Assembly: GCF_011602485.2 (NCBI RefSeq)
Contig: NZ_CP050022.2
Span: 1,694,001 to 1,758,000 of the forward strand
DNA length: 64,000 nucleotides
From: Bradyrhizobium sp. 1(2017)
GTDB taxonomy: Bacteria > Pseudomonadota > Alphaproteobacteria > Rhizobiales > Xanthobacteraceae
Reading direction: 5' to 3'
The first letter of the stretch is position 1. Every line of letters begins with the position of its first letter. Positions 1 to 9,021 of this stretch are shown here, in pieces. Below the pieces are notes generated by a model, which saw only the letters and a list, made by a program, of their open reading frames with translations, was not told where the DNA came from and searched no databases. Both the position numbers and the translations under genes were made by a program.

Positions 1-59
1 GCAGCTTCAGCGGCGGCGGAGGCAGTTTCGGCGGCGGCGGCGCCTCGGGGAGCTGGTAG
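1..59 (+). CDS. C-terminal end of a TPM-domain (YgcG-like) protein, partial
   Basis: Only the last 18 codons are in the window. They encode a tail of glycine runs broken by Ser and Phe, ending in A-S-G-S-W before TAG at 57-59. Glycine/serine tails of this kind, often ending in tryptophan, are typical of YgcG/TPM_phosphatase-domain proteins exported to the envelope. The next gene starts three bases later and is itself a TPM-domain protein, which supports the call. The upstream body of the gene is not visible. Confidence 0.6.
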   Translation, partial: SFSGGGGSFGGGGASGSW

Positions 60-61
60 GC

Positions 62-559
62 ATGAGCATCAGGCGTATCGGCAGGCATCTGCTCCAGCAT
101 CATTGGCGGGCGAAGCAGATTTTCCCGCAAGCCGTGCTCGATCGCATCGAGCAGGCGATCAAGCGGGGCGAAGTCACTCATTCCGGCCAGGTCCGCTTCG
201 TGGTCGAAGGCGCGCTCGATGGCGGGCCGCTGTTCCGCAACCAGCCGGCGCGCGAGCGCGCGCTCGACGTGTTCTCGCATCTGCGCATCTGGGACACCGC
301 GCATAACAACGGTGTGCTGATCTATCTGCTGCTCGCCGACCGCGACGTCGAGATCGTGGCCGACCGCGGCATTCATACGCAAGTCGGTGCGCAGGGATGG
401 GAGAACATCTGCCGCGCCATGGAGGCCGAGTTCGGGTCAGGCCAGTTCGAACGCGGCGTGATCGCCGGCATCGAAGCGGTGTCGCGCGAGCTGGCGCGGC
501 ATTTCCCATCCGACGGCCCGCATTCGAACGAGCTGCCGGATGCGCCCGTGGTGATGTGA
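62..559 (+). CDS. TPM-domain protein, second gene of a pair
   Basis: This 165-residue protein has the TPM_phosphatase (YgcG/DUF477) pattern: an N-terminal amphipathic stretch (R-I-G-R-H-L-L), a central region with R-x-x-A-L-D-V-F and N-N-G-V-L-I-Y-L-L-L-A-D-R-D-V-E around residues 80-100, then I-V-A-D-R-G-I-H. No signal peptide or membrane segment is evident. It starts three bases after the stop of a Gly-rich TPM protein, so the two are surely co-transcribed; tandem TPM genes, often near LemA genes, are common in alphaproteobacteria. The biochemical role is not established. Spacing and family length agree with this ATG. Confidence 0.8.
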   Translation: MSIRRIGRHLLQHHWRAKQIFPQAVLDRIEQAIKRGEVTHSGQVRFVVEGALDGGPLFRNQPARERALDVFSHLRIWDTAHNNGVLIYLLLADRDVEIVADRGIHTQVGAQGWENICRAMEAEFGSGQFERGVIAGIEAVSRELARHFPSDGPHSNELPDAPVVM

Positions 560-818
560 CGGACGCGAATAATGCGGGCGGAGCCAGCGCCGCCCACTTT
601 CGCAATGACGGCGTTGCAAGCAGCGAGGTCCGGAGCGCAATGCGCCCCAATGCCGCTCCCGCTGACAATTTGTTGCGCGCCGCCCCGCCGGTTCCATTTT
701 CTCGGCCAAATTCGGCCTCGGACGAGTTCCTAAAATTTCGGTAAGCGGGTTCCGAGGTAAGGAATTCGCAAGCAATGAAAGTTACCAAAAGGTCAACCTA
801 GACTGGAGTATTTGAGCC

Positions 819-1847
819 GTGAGCGAACCAATGCCCGAGCAGGCCACCTTGGATAACGGCGCCGTCGAAGCCGCAGCGACCGCGCCGCAGGCCGTCGAGG
901 CTGCCGCCGGGATCGAGGCCCCCTCGATCGCCCCCGATCATGAGGCGCCGCCCAAGCCTGATCCGGTCAAGATCGAGCCGCCAAAGATCGAGGCAGCAAG
1001 GAACGAGGTGCCGAAGTTCGAGCTCAAGGCTGATTCCAAGGCTGATTCCAGGACTGAACCCAAAGCCGAGCTCAAACCCGGCAAGCTGATCGTGATGGCG
1101 CCCTCGGAGCGCTCGTGGGACGGCTCCTGGGACCGCGAGGACTTCGCCCCCCATGTGAAGGCCGAGGAGCCGCGCGAGACCGGCGGCAAGCGCCGCCTGT
1201 CGGCGATGGCCGCGGTGGTGGCGATTGCCGCCTGCGTCGGCGCGATCAGCGGCGCGCTCGCGACTGCCGGCATGATGCGCTTCGCCGCCCCGGCCCAGGC
1301 GCCGGTGCAGGTCGCCGACACCAGCGCGCTGGATGGTTCGGTCGCGCGGATCGATGCCGATCTCGTCGCATTGAAGGCCAATGTCGAGCACAGCTCGAAG
1401 ACCGGTGTCAGCCAGATCAACCGGACCAACGACCGCCTCGACAAGCTCGAGAAGGCGCAGGCTGAGCCGCTGGCCAAGATCGCCAAGCTGTCGGAGACCG
1501 TCGACAAGCTCCGCGCCACGCCGCCTGCCGCGCCCGCCCAGGCCGCCGCTGTCACGCCGGCGAAGGAGACCACCGGCTCGATCGCGCCGGCCCAGGTCGC
1601 GACCGCCGCAGCTGCGCCGGCCCCTGTGCCGGCCGCGCCCAAGACCGAAATCGGCCGGCTGCCGACGGTCGACGGCTGGAGGCTGCGCAACGCGTCCAAC
1701 GGCGCTGCGCTGATCGAGGGCCGCGACGGCCTTTACGAGGTCTATCCAGGCGATCCCATCCCCGGCGTCGGCCGCGTCGATGCGATCCGCCGCCAGGATG
1801 GCCGCTGGGTGGTCGTCACCAGCAAGGGCCTCATCGTCGGGCGCTGA
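819..1847 (+). CDS. Conserved single-pass membrane protein, function unknown
   Basis: A 342-residue protein with clear segmentation. Residues 1-120 are acidic, rich in Pro, Ala, Lys and Glu, and low complexity. Residues 127-152 form one hydrophobic helix. Residues about 165-235 look like a coiled coil (repeated D-x-L-x-x-L-x-x pattern). A Pro/Ala linker leads to a compact C-terminal module from about residue 283, with G-W-R-L-R and D-G-L-Y-E-V-Y-P-G-D-P-I-P-G-V-G-R. The topology suggests a cytoplasmic N-terminus and periplasmic C-terminus. The start is GTG at 819; an in-frame ATG lies 12 bases later. It stands alone and is followed by a strong terminator. I do not recognise a named family. 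Confidence 0.75.
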   Translation: MSEPMPEQATLDNGAVEAAATAPQAVEAAAGIEAPSIAPDHEAPPKPDPVKIEPPKIEAARNEVPKFELKADSKADSRTEPKAELKPGKLIVMAPSERSWDGSWDREDFAPHVKAEEPRETGGKRRLSAMAAVVAIAACVGAISGALATAGMMRFAAPAQAPVQVADTSALDGSVARIDADLVALKANVEHSSKTGVSQINRTNDRLDKLEKAQAEPLAKIAKLSETVDKLRATPPAAPAQAAAVTPAKETTGSIAPAQVATAAAAPAPVPAAPKTEIGRLPTVDGWRLRNASNGAALIEGRDGLYEVYPGDPIPGVGRVDAIRRQDGRWVVVTSKGLIVGR

Positions 1848-1866
1848 GCAGCGCAATCCGACTTCG

Positions 1867-1900
1867 AAAAGGCGCTCACCACCGCGTGAAGCGCCTTTTT
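1867..1900 (+). terminator. Rho-independent terminator
   Basis: AAAAGGCGCT at 1867-1876 pairs perfectly with AGCGCCTTTT at 1890-1899 around a 13-base loop, and a T run follows the stem. It lies about 20 bases after the stop of the preceding plus-strand gene. Confidence 0.85.
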
Positions 1901-1937
1901 GCTTGAATAGGCGTCCCATCGCGGTGTTACCTCAGGC

Positions 1938-3488
1938 ATGAGCCGCGCGTTGCGAATTCTCATTGCTGCGGCCGCATTGCTGGGCGGTGTCGCCTCGCTT
2001 TGGGCGGCGGATGTCGCGCAGCTATCGCGCGGCACGGCGATCACCGATCCCGATCTGTTGCGCCGGCTCGACCAGAGCGACGCGCTCAGTATCTCGCGTC
2101 TGCTACGACCGGGGCGGAATGCTGATGGTCCGCTCACGACCGATCTGATGTTCTCGTCGCTGCCGCAACTCGCGCCAATTCCCCCCGCGATCGATGCGGA
2201 GTTCGACCGCTACATCGCGCGGTACAGGGCGACATATCCGGGCGAGACCATCGGTGCCGGCGAGGGCTTCGATGTGCAGCTGTTCGATCGGGCCAATCTG
2301 AAATCCCCTGACACGCGCTTCGTGCTGGCCGGCATCGTCAATCGCATGGACCGCGCCTATGTCGCCGAAGAGTCCTGCGGCGAGATCCGGCTGGTCTATC
2401 GTCTTGCGCGTTTCGACGGCAGGCCGGATGGCGGCAAGACGGCAACGCGCCTGCCGATGACGCTCAACCTCGTGATGAAGGCGAGGGATCCGCGCCAGGC
2501 TGATGCGAACGGCAAGCCGGTCACCTGCGCCGAGGTCGCGCGGCGCTGGCTCGACAATGGCGACTGGCAAGGCCTGATCGGCAGTCGCTTCTCGCCCGGA
2601 GACGCCATGCTCGACCGCATCGAGACCAACATCCAGGTCTCGGTCGCGCCGAAATCGGCGCTGCATGATTTCCACTCCGACTATCTGCTCAAGGTGTTCA
2701 AATACGACGCTGTGACAAAGCGGTTCGAGGAAGCGGCGCTGGAGAATCAGATCGATCGCGACCGGATTCTTGCCGACGACGCGCTGCGGCGCGACTTCCG
2801 CGATTGGCTGCTCGCGCCCGATCATCTTCGCGAGTTCGATCGCGGTACGGTGCTCATTCCAGAAAAATTCCTGGCCAAGGCCACGGTGGTGCCGACGCCC
2901 GCCGGCCTCGATGCCTCGGCGCTGCAGCCCGAGTTCGGCATGATGCAGGGCGAAGGAAGCGGAGAAGGCAAGGGCGATCCCGTGTTCTCTGACGACGACG
3001 TGGTCGGCGCGCTGAAGCAGGCGGCGGCGCGCGGCGTCGACATGCAGAACATCCGCTCGGTCGCCGGCTTCCAGCGCCGCCTCAACGACATCACCTGCGC
3101 CGGCTGTCACCAGACCCGCGGCATCGGCGGCTTCCATTTCCCGGGTGTCGACTGGCTTGCGGACACGCCGTCGAGCTCCTCCATCGTGCCGGCCTCGCCG
3201 CATTTCTTCGGCGACCAGCTCCGCCGCCGCGACATCCTGACCGCGTTCGCCGCGGGCAAACGCCCTGATTTCTCACGCGGATTTGCCAACCGGCCGCAAG
3301 CCCGCGGCAGTGTTGAGCTGGCCGGCACCGAATATCAGGACGGCTGGGGTGCACATTGTTCCCTGCAAAATGCGGGATCGGGAACGGCGGACAAGAGTTT
3401 TACGTCATGGACCTGTGCTAAAGGTCTCACCTGTCAGGCTGCCGCGGCGTCGAGCCGCATCGGCATGTGCTTCATCAAGACGCGTTAG
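1938..3488 (+). CDS. Exported protein with one CXXCH haem-c motif
   Basis: This 516-residue protein begins with a signal peptide (M-S-R-A-L-R-I-L-I followed by an Ala/Leu core, likely cleaved near residue 23), so it acts in the periplasm. Most of the protein has no motif I recognise. Near the C-terminus it carries C-A-G-C-H (Cys387, Cys390, His391), the covalent haem c attachment motif, followed by Thr-Arg-Gly. After that there is a Cys-containing tail (C-S, C-A, C-Q, C-F) which could form disulfides. One haem site in a large unknown protein suggests a periplasmic electron-transfer or oxidoreductase role, but that is inference. Confidence 0.7.
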   Translation: MSRALRILIAAAALLGGVASLWAADVAQLSRGTAITDPDLLRRLDQSDALSISRLLRPGRNADGPLTTDLMFSSLPQLAPIPPAIDAEFDRYIARYRATYPGETIGAGEGFDVQLFDRANLKSPDTRFVLAGIVNRMDRAYVAEESCGEIRLVYRLARFDGRPDGGKTATRLPMTLNLVMKARDPRQADANGKPVTCAEVARRWLDNGDWQGLIGSRFSPGDAMLDRIETNIQVSVAPKSALHDFHSDYLLKVFKYDAVTKRFEEAALENQIDRDRILADDALRRDFRDWLLAPDHLREFDRGTVLIPEKFLAKATVVPTPAGLDASALQPEFGMMQGEGSGEGKGDPVFSDDDVVGALKQAAARGVDMQNIRSVAGFQRRLNDITCAGCHQTRGIGGFHFPGVDWLADTPSSSSIVPASPHFFGDQLRRRDILTAFAAGKRPDFSRGFANRPQARGSVELAGTEYQDGWGAHCSLQNAGSGTADKSFTSWTCAKGLTCQAAAASSRIGMCFIKTR

Positions 3489-3519
3489 CGCGTGATCCGG
3501 ACTCGAAAAGATCACGCGC
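3488..3519 (+). repeat. Small palindromic repeat, gcgTGATCcgga family
   Basis: GCGCGTGAT at 3488-3496 pairs with ATCACGCGC at 3511-3519 around CCGGACTCGAAAAG. It starts at the stop of the preceding gene. The GATCCGGACTCGAAAAG core resembles the longer copy at 56286-56382. It could act as a terminator hairpin but lacks a T run. Confidence 0.6.
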
Positions 3520-3551
3520 AAGACAAAGCCAACAAGCGATTTGGATGACCC

Positions 3552-3716
3552 ATGACGGATACCGGCGAGGCCAACAAGGAGCGCAATCGCGAGATCGCGC
3601 GCAATGAGGAAGTCAAGCAGGTCACCGGCAGCATCCGCGTCAGCACCTGGGCGGTCGCGGTGGTCGTCATCGTCGGCGGAATCCTGTTCACGCTCGGCTG
3701 GCTGGCGCTGCGGTAG
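3552..3716 (+). CDS. Small single-pass membrane protein, 54 residues
   Basis: An ATG at 3552 opens 54 codons ending in TAG at 3714-3716. The N-terminal half is hydrophilic and highly charged (D-T-G-E-A-N-K-E-R-N-R-E). The C-terminal half is one transmembrane helix (residues about 31-53, W-A-V-A-V-V-V-I-V-G-G-I-L-F). Codon use has the high third-position GC of the neighbours, which supports real coding. No function can be assigned. It lies between an exported protein gene and a convergent GST gene. Confidence 0.6.
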   Translation: MTDTGEANKERNREIARNEEVKQVTGSIRVSTWAVAVVVIVGGILFTLGWLALR

Positions 3717-3765
3717 CTACGATTTTCGTCATGCCCGAACATGACGCCGCCAAGGGTTTGAGCCG

Positions 3766-4413
3766 TCACTTCGCGTAATTCGTCATCCGCTGGCCCGGCA
3801 GCAGCTCATAGGCCGGCTTCCAGCCGGGCAGTGCGGCCATGCGGCCGAGCCAGGCGTGGATCGCCGGATGGCTCGCAGCGAAATCGAAGCCGTGCTCGTC
3901 ACTTGGATAGTGCAGATAGGCCATCATCGAGATGTCGGCGACCGTCGGCTTCGCACCGATCGCGAAGGCATTGTGCTGGAGATGGCCGTCGAGGATACCG
4001 AGGAAATCCTCGAGTCGCCGGCGGAAATGCTTCATCACCTGCGGATCGTTGTTTTGCGTGAAGGCTCGCATGAAGCGATAGGTTGCCATGTAGCCGGTGA
4101 GCTTGTGGTTGTCCCAGAACAGCCAGCGCAGCAGCTCGAACTTCTCTTCCTCCGTCTCAGCGCCGAAGCGGCCGTGCTGCTCGGCAAGCTTGAGCAGGAG
4201 TGGCGCGGTCTGCGTCATCTTCACGCCGTCGATTTCGAGCACGGGAATCTCGCCCATCTCGTTGACCGCCTTGCGCCACTCCGTCGTGCGCGTGACCCCG
4301 CCGCCGAAATCGGTCCAGACCGGCTCGAACGTCTCGCCGCAAAGCGTGAGCATCAGCGCCAGCTTGTAGCTGTTGCCGGATTCCGGGAAGTAGTGCAGGC
4401 GGTAGCTGGGCAT
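3766..4413 (-). CDS. Glutathione S-transferase family protein
   Basis: A 215-residue cytosolic GST. The N-terminal thioredoxin-like half (residues 1-80) carries the pattern Y-R-L-H-Y-F-P-E-S-G-N-S-Y-K-L-A-L and the cis-Pro/SNAIL-type segment G-E-I-P-V-L-E-I-D-G then T-Q-T-A-P. The all-helical C-terminal half includes A-K-P-T-V-A-D-I-S-M-M-A-Y, the conserved N-capping/hydrophobic-staple region of GSTs. A longer reading frame extends upstream to 4494, but that part runs through the intergenic repeat at 4471-4500, so the ATG at 4413 is chosen. The substrate is unknown; such proteins conjugate or reduce electrophiles with glutathione. Confidence 0.88.
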   Translation of the reverse strand: MPSYRLHYFPESGNSYKLALMLTLCGETFEPVWTDFGGGVTRTTEWRKAVNEMGEIPVLEIDGVKMTQTAPLLLKLAEQHGRFGAETEEEKFELLRWLFWDNHKLTGYMATYRFMRAFTQNNDPQVMKHFRRRLEDFLGILDGHLQHNAFAIGAKPTVADISMMAYLHYPSDEHGFDFAASHPAIHAWLGRMAALPGWKPAYELLPGQRMTNYAK

Positions 4414-4470
4414 GGGGACCTCGCGGGACGGATGCAGGATGTCATCAGGGAAGTTATATCGTCCCGCATC

Positions 4471-4500
4471 GTCATTGCGAGCGCAGCGAAGCAATCCAGA
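4471..4500. repeat. Half copy of the CATTGCGAGCG...CAATCC repeat
   Basis: GTCATTGCGAGCGCAGCGAA followed by GCAATCCAGA. Full inverted copies of the same element occur at 23093-23176 and 27525-27610. Here only one arm is present, which makes it a decayed or half element. Confidence 0.7.
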
Positions 4501-4533
4501 AATGCATCCGTAGTAGCGAGCTCTCTCCTCCTC

Positions 4534-4678
4534 GTCGTCCCGGACAAGCGAAGCGCAGATCCGGGACCCATAACCACAGGCCGTGGTTATTGTGCGAGAT
4601 GGTCACTCCGAGTCTTCGCTAAACCACTCCCTGTGGTTATGGGTCCCGGGCTCGCGCGATGCGCGCCCCGGGACGACG
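4534..4678. repeat. Long palindromic repeat, GTCCCGG...CCGGGAC family
   Basis: CGTCGTCCCGGAC at the left arm and CCCCGGGACGACGG at the right arm enclose an imperfect inverted repeat that includes GGACCCATAACCACAGG and its complement CCTGTGGTTATGGGTCC. The copies at 19799, 21284 and 43105 share the arms and the CCCATAACC core. Confidence 0.8.
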
Positions 4679-4698
4679 GCGGAGTATGTGGCGCTTCC

Positions 4699-5904
4699 TC
4701 AGCCCACAGCCCCCTTCGACCGCAGCTGCTTGATCGCCGCCTCGTCGTATCCGGCGCCGCGCAAAATCTCGTCACTGTGCTCACCCACCGCGGGTGGCTT
4801 GCGGGGCTGGACCTTCTTGGCGCCGTCGATCCAGATCGGGCTGCTGATGGTCAGCATGGTGTCGTTCTCGAACGGCACCAGCACCTCGTTGTCGAGCATC
4901 TGCTTGTCGTTGGGGATGTCGTCGAGAATGCCGACGACGCCGAACACGAGGCCGTTGCCGTCGAGGATCTTGCGCCATTCGGCGAGATCCCTGGTTGCGA
5001 ACGTCTCGTCCAGGATCTTGATCAGCTCGACCGAGCGGGCGTGACGGTCGGGCTTGGTGGCAAAGCGCGGATCGTTGATGAGGTCTTCGCGGCCCAGGCA
5101 CTTGGCCAGCGTCGGAAACTGCTTCTCCTCGTTCAGCAGCGACAGGATCAGCCAGCGGCCGTCCTTGCACTGGTAGTGGTTGGCGACCGCGTTGAGCGCG
5201 CGCTCGCGCGGCCGGCGCTCGCCGAACTTGGCGCCGCAGAGCTTGGCCTGCGCCAGCACGCTCGCAGCCCACACGCCGTTGGCCATCAGGTTGGAGGCGA
5301 CATGGGAGCCCTTGCCGGTCTTCTCGCGCTGATAGAGCGCGGTGACGATGGCGCCGTAGAACGCCATGGCGCAGGGATGGTCGCCCATGCCGGCGACGGA
5401 GCGGGCCGGCGTGGTGTCGGTGTCGGCGCGCACGAGGTCCATCAGGCCGGAACGCGCCCAATAGGCATTGCTGTCGAAGCCGGGCTTGTTGGCTTCCTCG
5501 CCCTTCTCGCCATAGCCGGTGAAGGAGGCGTAGATCAGCCGATCGTTGAGATGGGCGAGGTGGTCATAGGTGATGCCGAGCTTGGCGCGCACCGGCGGCG
5601 GCATGTTGGTGATGAAGACGTCGGCCTCCGCCACCAGTTTGTAGAGCACGGCCTGCGCCTCCGGCCTGGACAGGTCGAGCGCGATGCTCTTCTTGTTGCG
5701 GGCCTCCAGCAGCCAGGCGAAATTGTGCTCGCCTGAGGGATAGCCCGGCAGGTTCGGCAGATTGCGATAGGGATCGCCTGCGCCGGGTGGCTCGATCTTG
5801 ATGACGTCGGCACCGAAATCCGACAGCACGGTCGCGGCCGCGGGCGCTGCGATGAAGCTCGCGCAGTCCAGAACCTTCAGGCCTGAAAAGATGCCTTTTT
5901 CCAT
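4699..5904 (-). CDS. CaiB/BaiF family (class III) CoA-transferase
   Basis: A 401-residue class III CoA-transferase, which moves CoA between an acyl-CoA and a free carboxylate through a mixed anhydride on an aspartate. The N-terminal hallmark is present (G-L-K-V-L-D-C-A-S-F-I-A-A-P, then L-S-D-F-G-A-D-V-I-K-I-E-P-P). The N-K-K-S-I-A-L-D-L motif follows at about residue 70. Asp175 in A-G-M-G-D-H is in the place of the catalytic aspartate. The ATG at 5904 is chosen because GAGGGAGC lies just upstream; the frame is open to 5967 but that part is unlike the family. It has no partner gene adjacent, so the substrate is unknown. Confidence 0.88.
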   Translation of the reverse strand: MEKGIFSGLKVLDCASFIAAPAAATVLSDFGADVIKIEPPGAGDPYRNLPNLPGYPSGEHNFAWLLEARNKKSIALDLSRPEAQAVLYKLVAEADVFITNMPPPVRAKLGITYDHLAHLNDRLIYASFTGYGEKGEEANKPGFDSNAYWARSGLMDLVRADTDTTPARSVAGMGDHPCAMAFYGAIVTALYQREKTGKGSHVASNLMANGVWAASVLAQAKLCGAKFGERRPRERALNAVANHYQCKDGRWLILSLLNEEKQFPTLAKCLGREDLINDPRFATKPDRHARSVELIKILDETFATRDLAEWRKILDGNGLVFGVVGILDDIPNDKQMLDNEVLVPFENDTMLTISSPIWIDGAKKVQPRKPPAVGEHSDEILRGAGYDEAAIKQLRSKGAVG

Positions 5905-6021
5905 CGCGGCGTTGCTCCCTCGCTCTTGTCGTTTCCCGCGCGCTGGAATTGGCGCGGGGCTCATCATGGGAGCAATTAGACCGATGTTTTGCCGGGATGC
6001 AACGGCGCCGGGCGCAGGGCC

Positions 6022-9021
6022 TCACTCCTCCCCCGCAAGCAATGCCGCGTTGCCGCCCGCTGCCGCGGTGTTGATGGTCACCGTCTGCTCGGTCGCGAAC
6101 CGCGCGAGGTAGTGCGGCCCGCCGGCCTTGGGGCCGGTTCCGGACAGGCCGTTGCCGCCGAAGGGCTGCATACCGACGACGGCGCCGATCATGTTGCGAT
6201 TGACGTAGATGTTACCGACCTGGACGCGGTCGATGATGGCTTCGATCGTGTCGTCGATGCGGGAATGAACGCCAAGCGTGAGTCCGTAGCCGGTGCGCTC
6301 GATCGCGGTCAGCACGCGTTCGAGGTTTTCGGCGCGATAGCGCACGACGTGGAGGATGGGGCCGAAGACCTCCTCGGTGAGCTGCCCGGCCTCCTTGAGC
6401 TCGAAGATATGTGGCGCGACGAAGCATCCCTCCGGCGCGTGGCCTGCAAAGTGCAGCCGCGCCTCGCTCTTCATTCGCGCGACATGCGCGTCGAGCCGCT
6501 GCTTGGCGTCGGCATCGATCACCGGGCCGACATGAGTGGGGACATCTGCGGGATCGCCAATCCTGAGCTCGCGCGCGGCGCCCGCGATCATCTCGATCAT
6601 GCGGTCGGCAACGTCCTCCTGCACGAACAGGAGCCGCAGCGCCGAGCAGCGCTGGCCGGCGGAACGGAACGCGGAGGTCACGACATCGTCGGCGACCTGC
6701 TCGGGCAGCGCGGTGGCGTCCGCGATCATGGCATTGATGCCGCCGGTCTCCGCGATCAGCGGCACGATCGGCCCGTCCTTGGCGGCGAGCGTCCGGTTGA
6801 TCTGGCGCGCGACCTCGGTCGAGCCGGTGAAGACGACGCCGGCGATGTCAGCGTGCGCGGTCAGCACGGCGCCGATACGGCCGTCGCCGGTGACAAGATG
6901 CAGCGCGCTCCTGGGAATTCCGGCCTCGTGCAGCAGGGCCACGGCCTCGCGCGCGATGCGCGGCGTCTGCTCGGCGGGCTTTGCGACCACGCTGTTGCCG
7001 GCCATGAGCGCTGCCGTGACCTGCCCGAGGAAGATCGCCAGCGGAAAATTCCACGGCGAGATCGCGACGAACACGCCGCGGCCGCGCAGGCCAAGCGCAT
7101 TGCTCTCGCCGGTCGGGCCCGGCATGGCGGCATCAACGCCGAACAGCTTGCGGCCCTGCGCAGCATAGTAGCGGCAAAAATCAGCCGCCTCGCGCAATTC
7201 CGACAGCGCATCGTCGAGCGTCTTGCCGCCCTCGCGCTGCAGCAGCGCGATGAAATGGGCGCCGCGGCTCTCCAGGAGATGCGCGGCCTGCTCTAGCGCC
7301 GCCGCGCGCGCGGCCGCCGGCGTCCGGCTCCAGGCGACGAAGCCGGCGCGCGCCGCGGTCATCGCTGCGTTGGCCTGATCCGGCGTCGCGTCGGTGATCG
7401 GCTTGAGGTCAGCCGTTTCGGCTTTCACGTCAGCCAGCAACTGGCCGAGTGCGGCGCGCTCACCGAACTCGACGCCGCGTGAATTGCGCCGCTCCGGCGC
7501 AAAGAGATCGCCGGGTAGCGGAATCCTGGAATGCGGCGCCTGTTGCGGCTTCGCGATCGCATCGGCGGGACGCTGCAACAGCGCCGGCACCGGCACGCGA
7601 TAATCGGCGGCCTGCGCCACGAAGGAGGAATTGGCCCCGTTCTCCAGCAGCCGCCGCACCAAATAGGCGAGCAGATCGCGATGGCTGCCGACCGGCGCAT
7701 AGGTGCGATAGGCGATGTCAGGATGATCTTTGGCTAGTTGCTCGTAGAGCGCTTCGCCCATGCCGTGCAGGCGCTGGAACTCGAAACCGCCGCCGCTTCC
7801 GGCAAGCTCCAGCACGGTCGCGACCGTCAACGCATTGTGGGTGGCAAATTGTGGGAAGATGCGGGGCCGCAAGGCCAGCAGCTGCGTCGCGCAGGCGACA
7901 TAGTTGAGATCCGTCATCGCCTTGCGCGTGAACACGGGATAGCCGTCCAGCCCGCGCTCCTGCGCGCGCTTGATCTCGGTGTCCCAATAGGCGCCCTTGA
8001 CCAGCCGCACCATCAGCTTGCGGTCATGCGCGCGGGCGAGCGCGTCGACATAGTCGATCACCGCGCTTGCGCGTTTCTGATAGGCCTGGATGGCCAGCCC
8101 GAATCCGTCCCAACCGGCGAGTGACGCATCGGCGAGCGTCGCCGCGATCACGTCGAGCGACAGTTCCAGCCGGTCGGCCTCCTCGGCATCGACGGTGAAG
8201 TTGAGGTCGTGAGCCTTGGCGCGCTGCGCCAGATCGAGCAGCAGCGGCACCAGCTCGGCCATCACGCGGTCGCGGCTGATCGCCTCGAAGCGCGGATGCA
8301 GCGCCGAGAGCTTGACCGAGATGCCGGGCCGGTCGGGCAGGGGATGGGGCCCGGCCGCCTTGCCGATGGTCTCGATGGCGCTGGCATAGGCGTCGAAATA
8401 GCGCTTGGCATCGGCGGCCGTGCGGGCGCCTTCGCCGAGCATGTCGAAGGAATAGCGCGGCTTCTGGCCGGAGCGCGGCCGGCCCCGCTCCAGGGCCTGC
8501 TCGATGGTCTCGCCCAGCACGAAATGATTACCCATCAGCCGCATCGCCTGGCGGGTGGCGGTGCGCACGGCGGGAGCGCCGAGCCGCTTCACCAGCCGGC
8601 CAATGGTGCCGTCGGGCGTCTCGCCGGGCTGGATCACCCGCGCCGACAGGCCGAGTGCCCAGGCCGAGGCGTTGACCAGGAAGGCCGTGGACTTGGTCTC
8701 GTGGTGGATGAAATCGCCTTCGCCGAGCTTGTCCTCGATGAACTGGTCGGCGGTGCGCGCGTCGGGCACGCGCAGCAGCGCTTCCGCCAGCACCATCAAG
8801 GCGAGGCCCTCCTTGGTCGAGAGCGCGAACTCCCGCAGCATGTCCTCGACCCCGCCGAGCCGATCGTCGCGCTTGCGGATCGCCTCGATCAGCCGGGTCG
8901 CGGTGCGGTCGATCCGCGCCTCCTGTGGCGGGCCGAGATGCGAGGCCGGCAAGAGCCGTGCGGCGATCTCGGCATCGCCGGGTGCGTAGGGGGCGGTGAA
9001 GGGGGGCGGGGTGTTCGGCAT
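6022..9021 (-). CDS. putA: Bifunctional proline dehydrogenase / glutamate-semialdehyde dehydrogenase
   Basis: PutA oxidises proline to glutamate in two steps: FAD-dependent proline dehydrogenase, then NAD-dependent P5C dehydrogenase, with the intermediate channelled between sites. The 999-residue length and Cys792 (in G-Q-R-C-S) match what I recall of the crystallised B. japonicum enzyme. The PRODH barrel occupies roughly residues 170-460 (R-Y-S-F-D-M-L-G-E-G-A, then V-R-L-V-K-G-A-Y-W-D and Q-F-A-T-H-N). The aldehyde dehydrogenase half starts near 540 (I-S-P-W-N-F-P-L-A; F-T-G-S-T-E-V-A; E-T-G-G-I-N). It has no N-terminal ribbon-helix-helix domain, so it does not repress itself. The divergent Lrp-type gene at 9136 is the likely activator. 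Confidence 0.97.
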   Translation of the reverse strand: MPNTPPPFTAPYAPGDAEIAARLLPASHLGPPQEARIDRTATRLIEAIRKRDDRLGGVEDMLREFALSTKEGLALMVLAEALLRVPDARTADQFIEDKLGEGDFIHHETKSTAFLVNASAWALGLSARVIQPGETPDGTIGRLVKRLGAPAVRTATRQAMRLMGNHFVLGETIEQALERGRPRSGQKPRYSFDMLGEGARTAADAKRYFDAYASAIETIGKAAGPHPLPDRPGISVKLSALHPRFEAISRDRVMAELVPLLLDLAQRAKAHDLNFTVDAEEADRLELSLDVIAATLADASLAGWDGFGLAIQAYQKRASAVIDYVDALARAHDRKLMVRLVKGAYWDTEIKRAQERGLDGYPVFTRKAMTDLNYVACATQLLALRPRIFPQFATHNALTVATVLELAGSGGGFEFQRLHGMGEALYEQLAKDHPDIAYRTYAPVGSHRDLLAYLVRRLLENGANSSFVAQAADYRVPVPALLQRPADAIAKPQQAPHSRIPLPGDLFAPERRNSRGVEFGERAALGQLLADVKAETADLKPITDATPDQANAAMTAARAGFVAWSRTPAAARAAALEQAAHLLESRGAHFIALLQREGGKTLDDALSELREAADFCRYYAAQGRKLFGVDAAMPGPTGESNALGLRGRGVFVAISPWNFPLAIFLGQVTAALMAGNSVVAKPAEQTPRIAREAVALLHEAGIPRSALHLVTGDGRIGAVLTAHADIAGVVFTGSTEVARQINRTLAAKDGPIVPLIAETGGINAMIADATALPEQVADDVVTSAFRSAGQRCSALRLLFVQEDVADRMIEMIAGAARELRIGDPADVPTHVGPVIDADAKQRLDAHVARMKSEARLHFAGHAPEGCFVAPHIFELKEAGQLTEEVFGPILHVVRYRAENLERVLTAIERTGYGLTLGVHSRIDDTIEAIIDRVQVGNIYVNRNMIGAVVGMQPFGGNGLSGTGPKAGGPHYLARFATEQTVTINTAAAGGNAALLAGEE

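Noticed and set aside
1..59. GGCGGCGG run as a simple DNA repeat
   Set aside because: It encodes the Gly-rich tail of a TPM-type protein and has mixed codons, so it is protein-driven.
3856..5736. 626-codon plus-strand open frame
   Set aside because: It lies antisense to the GST and CoA-transferase genes, has a composition typical of reversed high-GC codons, and matches no family.
6022..7296. Plus-strand open frame within putA (from about 5989)
   Set aside because: It is antisense to the aldehyde dehydrogenase half of PutA, whose catalytic cysteine and motifs are intact.
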